Positions 1-7,689 of a stretch of DNA of 13,281 bases are shown in pieces (the stretch's first letter is position 1; each line of letters begins with the position of its first letter). Location: NCBI GenBank assembly GCA_025765595.1, contig JAIVFH010000597.1:1-13281 (forward strand), given 5' to 3'. The DNA is from Obelidium mucronatum (taxonomy: Eukaryota > Chytridiomycota > Chytridiomycetes > Chytridiales > Chytriomycetaceae). The notes beneath the pieces are model-generated. The model was not told the DNA's origin. It searched no databases and saw only the letters and a list, made by a program, of their open reading frames with translations. The position numbers and the translations under genes were made by a program.

Positions 1-532
1 GATGGGCACCGACTCTGCTTCTTGCGAAGCAGCTGAAGAGACAGCGGCTATTATGTCGTCTGCGGCCAAGACCGGTGATAGGGGAGGGACAGGAGAGTGT
101 GAGGATGCAGTTGAGTCATTGTGAGTGGGTGTGTTCAGTTGTGCAGGTTGCTTATTCATGGGAGTATTCTGCGTGGACCTGTCTTCGAGACCAAGCACCC
201 AGAACAGCGACGAGTGCGATTCGCGCATCCCTTTCGCCTCTTCATCTTCTTTGGGGCTGAGTGCTGTCGTTGATGTAGTTGATGTTGATGTTGTTGTTTT
301 GATGGGCAGCGACGGCGAGCGACGCATCAGCGGCTTTTGGCGCTTTGCCGCATTCGGCGCGGCAGCAGCCGCCGCGTGCCCGTGGCCCTGGCTCTGGCCC
401 TGGCTCTGCGCCGCAGCGGCGGCCTGGCGCCGCGTCTGGCGGTACGCGGCGTAGCTCTGGCCGTGGCTGAACGACGCGCTGCGGGTAATCCTCAGCGGCG
501 ACGGCGGCGAGTTCGGCGTGGACGGTCGGCAT
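1..532 (-). CDS. Hypothetical low-complexity protein, N-terminal part (runs off left edge)
   Basis: I do not recognise this protein. One frame is open without a stop from a TAG near 583-585 down to base 1; positions 525-1 give 175 uninterrupted codons. From about 525 to 310 nearly every third base is G or C. After that the composition drops to ordinary AT levels with the frame unchanged, which marks it as the coding frame. The product is rich in Ser, Pro, Ala, Gln and Thr: an early SPPSPLRITRSASFSH stretch with basophilic kinase-like sites, then repeated SQGQ, an Ala run, a Thr/Ser run and an acidic KEDEEAKG patch. No domain or membrane segment is visible, so it is probably disordered. The start is unresolved. 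The best-placed ATG (532-530) is one base out of frame with the coding frame, and the first in-frame ATG is at 327-325. A leader exon ending at an AG near 583, or a one-base error near 526, would resolve it. Confidence 0.6.
310..530. other. GC-rich island at the 5' end of the left-edge gene
   Basis: This stretch is strongly enriched in G and C, with dense CpG. It ends abruptly near 310, where the coding sequence becomes a run of ACA/TCA codons, and on the other side near 530, where an AT-rich leader with a repeated TTTGTTCG unit begins. It covers the first coding portion of the gene. Confidence 0.7.
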
Positions 533-1066
533 TGTTTGTTCGTTTGTTCGTTTGTGTGCGGGCGATCGACGAGGCGTGTTCGCTATTTTGGGAACAAAAA
601 AGTGTGAGAAAGAAGCACAAAACTACAGTCCGGTGACCAGATGCTTGGCTCCTCGATCCCCCGTTGGCACAAGCACGAAAAGCATCGCCAGTCACCAGAT
701 CGGTCACACGCCGCTGCCTCGACAGCGCAACGCTGACAGCCGGCGCGCGGGACGCCAGGGGCGCCAGGCAATGATAACAGATGGAGATGACGATTGCGTT
801 ACACAAAATTAACCACAAAGTGCATCTCTTGGTTTGGCAGTGCGCTCCAGCTGGCGTGCTTTGCTGCTCCTGATTTTTTAGTTTTGAACGTGTATTCCCG
901 TGCTATATTACAAAAAAAACTTGCCTAACGGAATACTTGTATTCTCAGATTTCCCACACGATTCAAGCACCGATTGTCTATTTTCTCGCGTTGAAGTTAT
1001 ATTATAAAACTGTTGTACTGGACCATAAACCTGTTAGCTTCAGCTGTGATATCAAGAAGAACATTT

Positions 1067-1088
1067 AGAAACCCTAAAGAAACCCTAA
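1067..1088. repeat. Two-copy 11-bp tandem repeat containing CCCTAA
   Basis: The unit AGAAACCCTAA occurs twice, head to tail with no spacer. Each unit contains CCCTAA, which resembles one telomere repeat, but two copies are too few to call interstitial telomere DNA. Confidence 0.7.
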
Positions 1089-1584
1089 TTTGTGGTTCCC
1101 CTTCCACATGAATAGTTCTTATCATCAGCATCGTAATAAATTACGGACCACTTATCTTGAAATGAACCAGAGCAAAAGAGGGTTGTTCCAAAAGTGGTCA
1201 AAAAATGACAAAAATCAGCCAGGGAGTCTTTTGAAATAGGTAGGAGCAACAAAAGCATTCTATCAAATGATGTTTCTTGTTCGTATGAAATTATAATGCG
1301 ACCATAAATCTGGTGCCCACAATTTCTTCCTGTTTTTTGTCTGACTTTGTGTCTGATCACAAGCAACCGACTTCTACTTCAAAAAGCAACCAAACCTGCC
1401 TCCTTTCTGACTCTATACAACTTACAAGTACAAATCAATGTAGCATAATTAATTCGAATAACAGAAATGTGGCTTTTTCAATATTCTGATGTATAGAACG
1501 TATTATCGTCTACAATTCAAGTTTTGAAGATGGAGGTTATCTACATCCTCCGAACTGCCTCTTCTTTTTCTTTCAACATTTAAG

Positions 1585-1594
1585 CCCCCCCCCC
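1585..1594 (+). repeat. Poly-C run (C10)
   Basis: Ten consecutive C residues within AT-rich intergenic DNA. This is a simple homopolymer and a likely length-error site. Confidence 0.8.
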
Positions 1595-1985
1595 AACAAG
1601 CGAGTACGGCGATATATTTACATGCAATACTGCAAGCAAGGGTGTGTTACCTTGCATTGAATGCAGATATGCCAGCTTATTTGGTTGCAGTTTCGGGAAA
1701 AAGCAGTAAGAAGATTAGAAAAGTCAAATTGGGTGAAAACCGTCAGGTGACCAAGCCGCCAATATCGCAAGAACAGTTGAGAATTTCGTGTTGTGTTACT
1801 TGTGTCGAGCGATGGACAGAGCTCGCGCGACTCGCTTGCTACACTGCAGCTCGTTCTTGGCAGCCTCGATCGGCGCCGTTCGGCAGAAGGAAGCAGGATT
1901 TGAGTGCTTCCAAAAAAAAAAACCAATTTGTCGTTGGGATCGAAGCACCACCTCCACCACCAGCAACCACCACCACGCACCCCCA

Positions 1986-2431
1986 ATGCTCAACGGACTC
2001 GATGCGCTCGCGCGCGCCGCCGAGGCGGCCGTCGAGCCGGGCAAGGCTGGCAGTGCCGCGGCGCCCGCGGGCGTGGGCCTTGGCCTTGGCCTCGCCGGCG
2101 TCGCGGCGGCGGAAGCGACTGCGCCGCCGGGGCTGCCGTCCGTTCCGCCAGCTGTTTGCCGCCGCGCCGCCGCCGCCTGTGTCGCGCCGCGGCAGCGCCG
2201 CCGCCGCCGCCCACGGACTCGCTGCGCTGCCGAAGCCACTGCTGCCCAACCCTGCATCGCGATCAATGCGCCCTCCTCTCTGCCTCGCCCGCGCCGCTGC
2301 TGCCGGGATCGGCGACGGCTGCGGCGCCGCACCAGCTCCGGGCATCTGAGGACGGATACGATAGCCCGAGAACACTGCCCGCCCCAATTAAACCTACCCA
2401 GGCGTTTCTTCACCGCCAAACAAAGGGAATC
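1986..2431 (+). CDS. Probable GC-rich N-terminal coding part of homeobox gene 1, frame-broken
   Basis: An ATG at 1986 follows a CA-rich leader and opens a frame with almost exclusively G/C third positions (MLNGLDALARAAEAAVEPG...). It is protein-like up to LPSV at 2133-2144. The protein-like reading then continues one frame later (RQLFAAAPPPPV from 2146, then an Ala-rich and LPKPLLPNP stretch). From somewhere between about 2250 and 2335 it continues one frame later again, giving the SEDGYDSPRTLPAPIKP segment. That last segment is in frame, with no stop, with the ATG at 2432 and the next spliced exon. There is no GT between 2220 and 2433, so an intron cannot explain the second shift by itself. 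A single intron of 194 bp (2142-2335, donor GTTCCG, acceptor CACCAG) would bypass both shifts, but it would delete protein-like sequence. Otherwise there are two one-base indels, or the true start is 2432. Confidence 0.4.
1990..2345. other. GC-rich island at the 5' end of homeobox gene 1
   Basis: This block is about 355 bp of dense CpG, with repeated CCG/GCC units, inside otherwise AT-rich DNA. Composition changes abruptly near 1990 and near 2345. It coincides with the putative N-terminal coding segment of the downstream homeobox gene. Confidence 0.75.
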
Positions 2432-4404
2432 ATGTCCCTAGGAAGTCCGCTGTCCTCTGTAGGAACGAGTCCTGTATCTATCCATTCAGGTGTGTACAAG
2501 CTGCGGCTGTTTGCGGGTCAAAGCATTTGAGGGTTTCAGACGGGAGATACAAGCCTTTGCTTAATAACCACGCAACACCACATCCAATCAACCCCTCCTC
2601 ATATTTAGTCATTGTACTGCTCAAGCTAATATTCTTTTTTATTTTAATTCTCCAATCGTCTTATCAGGCCAATATAGCAGGGATAATAGCACATATTCCA
2701 ACTTCAACAATGGGCCTCATCCAAACCAACGAACAGACTCTTTCATGTCTCAAAGTACTACGTATTCTTCAGGCTCCAGCATGCGGTCTTCGCCAATGCT
2801 TGTGAACTCTCAGGTGCATCTGCATGGGGACCTTATCACTCGCAACGCCCAGCCACAGGACCCACACCAACGATATCCAAGTGAAAGTATTGTATATGAC
2901 AGGTACTATCAGCAACAGCAGCAGCATCAGTATTTGCCAGCCCAGGCACAACCCCCTGCCCCCTATTATCAACCAATGAGCAACTACCCACAACATCAAA
3001 ATGAACAATATTTGCAGCAAAATCAGTATGAAATCAGGAATCCCGACTACTCCGATGAATATTCTCAACCCTACTCTCAAACATATCATCCTCATTACGT
3101 CAGCCAACCTGGATCACCACCACCACCACCACCGCATCAACTTCCCCAACATCACCATCACACAGAATACCATGTTAATCCAACAATCGCGCGATCTGTT
3201 TCTCCGTTGGTTCCACATCAAAGGATCCGTAATTCGTCAACAGGACATCCATACCAAACTGCTTCTCCACCACCGCCGCAACAACATTTCCATCAAGAGG
3301 AACAGCAACAACAACTTCATCATCATCATCAACAACAACAACAACATCAACCGCACGAATACCCCGATTCGCAAATCCACGTATCACCAGCTCCAATGCC
3401 TTCTCACCAACACAAACGAAATCGCTATGTGGCGCAGCCAAACGAGCAACAACTTCACCACCATCACCATCAACCACCGCCACAGCAACAACAGTACCAA
3501 CAACAATCCCCGCCGCCACCACAACAACAAAACCATCAACCACACGAACAACAACAACTACACGAACAACAACAACACCAACAGCAACAACACCAACATC
3601 AGCAACATCAACAACAACAACAGCTGCAAAAGGATGCTCCGAAACCCATCAAACCATCCACAACACATTTACAATACGTTGTAAAACGTAAACGCGAAAC
3701 CGCCCGCCGATACCGTTTATCCAAACCACAAATCAAAGCCCTTGTAAAACTATTTGAAGTCGACCCAAGTCCCTCAAGTACCCTCCATTTACGAGTTGCA
3801 GAAGTCACTGAAATGCCTCGGAAAGCAGTTCGATTATGGTGAGAATTTTTTCGCAATTATTCTCTAATCATATGCACCTTATAACAACGTATTTTTTAAC
3901 ATTGGTTTCTTTCCTTTTTGCTTGTTCTTTCTCTCTCTCTCTCAAGGTTTCAAAACGCACGCGCCAAACTCAGAAGAGAAGCGCGAAACAATGGATTTCG
4001 AGATCCCACGACTCCACAAGATCTCAAACGCTATCAACTGTACGTTTCCAAGTACGGGATTCCCAGCTGCTCGCGCTTCATCGTCTTCTGTGTCAAAACT
4101 GCGGGACTATGATGCAGAAGAGTTACCGCCCGCTAAAGCAGGGAATGCCGCGAATAACGAAGTGAATGAGATATTGGAAGGGTATTCCAAGGGAGTGTTT
4201 GGTGCCGTACCTCCACCGCAAGTAGGGGTTAGTAATTCTATGGACGATGATGATGAAGAAGCGGTGGACGGAGTGGAAGAAGAAGAGGATGTGGAGGAAG
4301 AGGAGTACGATCAACATCAGCATGGCGTGGCTGCTGGAAATCGGCGTCGGGTCGCTGGGGGCAGGCCACGATCTCATAGCAGTGGAAGTCGGACTGAACT
4401 CTAA
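2432..4404 (+). CDS. Homeobox transcription factor 1 (Gln/His-rich, acidic tail), spliced
   Basis: This is a DNA-binding homeodomain protein, expected in the nucleus. Exons: 2432-2489, 2668-3838 and 3947 onward. Introns are 178 bp (GTGTGT...ATCAG) and 108 bp (GTGAGA...CTCAAG, with a TC-rich tract). Counting from ATG 2432, residues to about 355 are low-complexity Gln/His/Pro/Asn with poly-Q/H tracts. The homeodomain lies at about 363-422. It has basic KRKRE at its N-terminal arm, helix 1 ending LVKLF, PSPSS before helix 2, and helix 3 with Trp48, Phe49, Gln50, Asn51, Arg53. The distance from the helix-1 Phe to Trp48 is 28 residues, so it is a typical 60-residue domain, not TALE. The third-exon frame stops at TGA 4110-4112 (464 aa). 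A clearly coding frame one base away then continues to TAA at 4402-4404, with a D/E-rich block and a basic RRR/GRPR end. A 52-bp intron (4090-4141) or a one-base indel near 4065 would join them. The start may lie upstream, at 1986. Confidence 0.85.
3265..3630 (+). repeat. CAA/CAC/CAT triplet-rich coding tract (poly-Q/H)
   Basis: Imperfect arrays of CAA, CAG, CAC and CAT codons encode interrupted Gln and His runs in the homeobox protein. The mix of codons suggests an old tract rather than a recent pure microsatellite expansion. Confidence 0.8.
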
Positions 4405-4818
4405 ATTTTCGCAAATGGCGGCATTCTTGCCTTTTACCCGTGTTTTTTTTTTTTGATTTTTTGATTTCCTCTCCTTTCTGTTATGTATGTACACATTTTG
4501 TCTTTGTTGCTCTCCGTCTCTCCCCCCTCATTCACCACCTTGTTTATATTTCTAAAAATGGTTGTATTTTGTGTTTGTTTGCTTGTGGGAGAGGAGATAC
4601 GGAGGGAGGGAGGGAGGGGAAGGAATCGTCTATGGTTTTGTTTTTTGTAACCACTTTGTTTTGTTTTGTTTTTCTCTTCTTTCCTTTTTTTTGAATCGTA
4701 TTTACCAGAAATTCTCATCATAATATAGAAGTCATTTACTTATAGATATAGACTAGGTTACTTTTCAGTGAATCTTAAGAACATCACGTATACATATAAT
4801 ATTTTAATTTTCTAAAAA
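4405..4818. other. Convergent 3' intergenic region between the two homeobox genes
   Basis: This 414-bp stretch lies between the stop of homeobox gene 1 (plus strand) and that of homeobox gene 2 (minus strand). It is T-rich on the plus strand, with T10, TTTTG repeats and T8 runs, and holds a four-run G tract at 4604-4619. It should contain both 3' UTRs and polyadenylation regions. I see no gene and no clear AATAAA at either side. Confidence 0.6.
4604..4619 (+). repeat. Canonical G-quadruplex motif (four G-runs, single-A loops)
   Basis: Four runs of three or four G are separated by single A residues, within a longer GGGA repeat starting at 4601. This fits the G3+N1 pattern of very stable parallel quadruplexes. 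It lies on the sense strand of the 3' region of homeobox gene 1. Confidence 0.75.
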
Positions 4819-7324
4819 TCACAACATGTCATCCAAGTCGTATGTTGGAATAGGTCCATTCGACCTCCCAACCGATTGCCCTATACTTCTTTTTGCAAGC
4901 CCACGTTCGGCTCTTGCTAGCTGGGCTCTTCGGTTTTGGAACCTGGAAACCAGTGGTTTTAAGAAAACAGAACAATGAAAAATAAAAAGCAAACTTCCCA
5001 TACCAGTATAAAATTGACTTATGCGGAATCCCCAATCGATCAGCCAGCTCCCTTTTGTAGCTAGGGCTAGGTGCCTTGTTTTTGGCAAATACAGCTTCCA
5101 ATATCCGCAATTGTTCCCGATTCGCGCGGATTCTTCGCTTGATTGGCTTTCCTTTTGCATTAAATTGCACCTCTTCTTCCCCTTCATCTTCATCGTCAGC
5201 TCTACTACCACGTCCTTGTGTGGCTCCCTCAGCAGCACCCTCTGCTCCTTCTTCTTCACCTTCTTGCTGACCACCTTCATATCCATATCCTTCATCATAA
5301 CCATCTTCGCTTCGTTCAACATGCTCATGCTCAACTTCTTCAACTTGGCCCAATGGACTGCCAGAATGACGCTGCTGACCAGGTTGCCACAACTGCGGTA
5401 CCATCTTCGCGATATTCTTTGAAGCTGAAGTCCGCGAATGTTGTTGATCTTGCACCGCCGCCACTTCCTCAACTTCCTTTGGTTCCGAATACCGCCGCCG
5501 GTGGTCATGAACACTACCACTATTACTGCGTCCATCACCACCATCACCACCACCACCACCATACTCCCCACGATCCCCCTCCCTCTGCTGAAACTGCACT
5601 TGAACCTGCGCCGCCGCCTCCACCGGCTCCAACTGCCGCGTACGCATCTCAATCTCCCACTCAAGCTGCCGAATCCGTTCCTTATAGGTATCCGTGCGTC
5701 GCTTCACGGATTCAGGGAGCCCCTTTTGCTGTAGCATTGATACTTGAGTTTTCAGCGATTGTTCTTGTTGCGCGGCGTGGTAGTTTCGCTGTTCTTGGCG
5801 GAATTGGGCCCATGGGCTGTCGTCGTGGTCGTCGCGGCCGGTGGGTGGTGGTGGTGGTGGTGGTGGGGCGGTAGAGTGTGGGTAGGGCGGTCCTGCGCCT
5901 GGTGCTGGTGGTGCGCGGTATACCACTTGAGATGGGATTCCACCGTCGGTATGGGATGGTTGTGTGTCTGGGGAAGGCGGTGGTTGGTAGTGGGAGTAAG
6001 AAGATGGGAATATCGGGGCGCTGCTGGTTCTGGTGTGGTGGATTCTACGGTGTTGGCTGTGGTACGGGTTGAAGGATGATGGGCCATCAAGTGGTGGAGG
6101 AGGAGGGGGGCCGGTTTGGATTGAGTTCATTCCCATGTGTCTTGGCTGTTGGTGGTAAGGAAGCTGCGAATGCGGAGGAGGAGGGGGTGCTGGTGCCATA
6201 CTTTGGAAATCGGTATGATGTGAAAATGATGGAGCCGAAGAAGTACTGCTATGTCGAACATGATGGGAAAGTGGTCGTGCATATTCCAAAATCGGTTGCT
6301 GCTGCTGCTGATGGTGCTGTTGTTGTACTTGTTGTTGTTGATGATGTTGTTGATGTTGATGTTGCTGTTGTTGATGGAAGTGTTGTTGAGGATGTTGGTA
6401 ACGATACGAAAGGCTACTGCTTGAGCTCGCAATTGATCGCAATTGTGGCGAGGCTTCACTTGAATTCTGATGCTGCAGAAACGGCGGCGACGAGGTGACA
6501 GAGCTGGCACTCGAAAAGTTGCTGTCCATAGACGCCGTCTTTCTGTGCAAACTGCCGCCAATATAAGACGGGGGCCCCATGACTGCTGAGTTTTGATTTC
6601 TGTAATAAGGTGCAGGAGCTGGCGATGGTGGAGGACCTGGAACAGTACGGTTATCTTGAAGAGCTGCTTGGAAAAATGAACTGCTATCCACAGAATAGCT
6701 CTTCTTATGCCGACTATGACTTCCATGAAAATTGTGTGGTTGCTGTTGTTGTCGATCGAGCAGAGGGGCTTGGGGAAATGGGGCTGGTCCTGGGGTGGGT
6801 TGGGACGTTGACGGAGATGTGAACAGAGACGAAATGGAAGGAAGACGTGAGCCGCTCGGAGCACCAGCGTCGATGTCACCCGGAAACATTGCTGGATTCT
6901 TGCCGCTTCGGGCATCTAGTGACTCTGATCTGAAACAGTTTGTTAGTCAAATCCCTGCATTGAACCCCAACCCTTTGATCCCAGGCCAATCCCCTGCAAC
7001 TCAAACAAATCGCCGAAAAACCTCCGATAAACTCCTCTCCTGAGACTTTGCAATCTACCCGCTGGCAGTCTGCCGCAGTCTTAATTGGCAGCTCAATTAG
7101 AGATTGGCCAAGCCTACCACCGACAGCCAACCTACCACCCAAACCCAATCATCACTCCATGCGACAGTCCGCTATAAACACCGAACGAGCAGGCAGCGAT
7201 TGATAAGAAAGGCAACCCACCTGCTGATGTTGGCGTAGTGTTCTTGTTGTCTCGCTGAGAATTGACCCTGATCCACTTGATGTGCTCTCGGATCATCCGC
7301 CATTGGCCGATAATGATGCTGCAT
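4819..7324 (-). CDS. Homeobox transcription factor 2 (717 aa), three exons
   Basis: This is a homeodomain DNA-binding protein, expected in the nucleus. Exons on the minus strand are 7324-7221, 6929-5004 and 4942-4819. Introns are 291 bp (GTGGGT...TTTCAG) and 61 bp (GTATGG...TTCCAG), and the frame closes exactly. The ATG at 7324 starts MQHHYRPMADD. Downstream come an LPSISSLF motif (about residues 64-71), long Ser, Pro, Gln and His tracts (poly-Q/H at about 211-248; Pro runs matching TGG repeats on the plus strand), and a likely coiled coil at about 430-480 (YKERIRQLEWEIEMRTRQLE). An acidic stretch (DDEDEGEEE) leads straight into the homeodomain at about 630-689. That domain has basic KPIKRRIR, then PSPSYKRELADRLGIP, then Trp48, Phe49, Gln50, Asn51, Arg52, Arg53. 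Spacing is the standard 60-residue type. A 28-residue tail follows, ending in acidic DLDDML. The second intron splits the Trp48 codon. Confidence 0.92.
5840..5870 (-). repeat. CCA/CCG triplet repeat encoding a Pro run
   Basis: A near-perfect TGG repeat on the plus strand. On the minus strand it gives an uninterrupted proline run in homeobox protein 2. Confidence 0.75.
6280..6400 (-). repeat. Poly-Q/H triplet tract in homeobox gene 2
   Basis: Interrupted CAA/CAG/CAT/CAC codons read on the minus strand (GTT/TGT/ATG on the plus strand). They encode alternating Gln and His runs at about residues 211-248. Confidence 0.8.
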
Positions 7325-7689
7325 TGATAATTTTACTGCTTCGTTGATGGGTGCGCTGGCTGGTGGGTGCGTCAGTTGGTTGTGGGCGGCTGGCAGGTGG
7401 GCGTGCTGACCGTTTCCTCCTCTTTACGAAACGAGCTGCGCTCTAAGAACTAGAAAATTTTGCTCTTCCAAAAAAAAAAAGCAGACGCAATTTGAAATTT
7501 TTGTTCAATCGTCCTTTTTGCTATCATCACGTGGCGGAAATGACATTCACGTTCAATTCCGTGTTTAATTAAGCACGAGAAGAAGAATCTATTTTAGAGT
7601 TTGGGACCGGAAAACCTTCATACTTTACACCACACGCACCCACACCCCACATCCACAGTCCACACACACACACACAGTATTCGGTGCCA
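7325..7689 (-). other. Intergenic: PP2A B'' 3' UTR and promoter of homeobox gene 2
   Basis: Two minus-strand genes lie head to tail here, 365 bp apart. The part next to 7324 is G/T-rich on the plus strand, with repeated GGTGGGTGCG-like words. The middle has an A11 run near 7471. The distal part has a C/A-rich stretch ending in a (CA)8 repeat at 7661-7676. I find no extra gene. Confidence 0.55.
7661..7676 (+). repeat. (CA)8 microsatellite
   Basis: Eight CA dinucleotides inside a broader C/A-rich patch (about 7627-7676), just past the stop codon of the PP2A B'' gene, in its expected 3' UTR. Confidence 0.9.

Larger units (their letters stand above)
533..1985. other. Divergent intergenic / promoter region (about 1.45 kb)
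   Basis: This lies between the minus-strand gene at the left edge and the plus-strand homeobox gene, so it should hold both promoters. It is mostly AT-rich. Visible items are a TTTGTTCG-type tandem leader repeat next to 532, an 11-bp tandem duplication at 1067-1088, a C10 run at 1585-1594 and a run of about eleven A near 1911-1921. A minus-strand open frame of about 93 codons at 1085-1366 has no recognisable domain and ordinary AT-rich composition; I do not call it a gene. I could not assign a TATA box or transcription start. Confidence 0.5.

Noticed and set aside
1067..1088. Interstitial telomere repeat
   Set aside because: Only two CCCTAA words occur, inside an 11-bp tandem unit, and the flanks are not telomeric.
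3001..3684. Asn/Thr/Ile-rich 227-codon plus-strand frame
   Set aside because: This is a frame shadow of the CAA/CAC-rich exon of homeobox gene 1, where a one-base shift turns Gln/His into Asn/Thr.
515..4145. Programmed +1 ribosomal frameshifting as the cause of the frame breaks
   Set aside because: The breaks do not sit at a slow codon plus stop arrangement or share a slippery site. Indels or unrecognised introns are simpler.
5021..6498. Long plus-strand open frames (for example 5218-5874 and 6076-6498) opposite homeobox gene 2
   Set aside because: They are antisense to a Gln/His/Pro-rich coding exon and read as His, Val, Gly or Leu runs, as expected of mirror images of repeats. The opposite strand carries a homeodomain and consistent splicing.
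6930..7220. In-frame retained intron as coding sequence in homeobox gene 2
   Set aside because: Its length is a multiple of three (291 bp), but reading through it meets a TAG after about 16 codons, so retention would truncate the protein.
2432..7324. Classical fungal HD1/HD2 mating-type pair
   Set aside because: Both homeodomains have standard spacing (28 residues from the helix-1 Phe to Trp48); neither is TALE. The genes converge, while the known pairs usually diverge.
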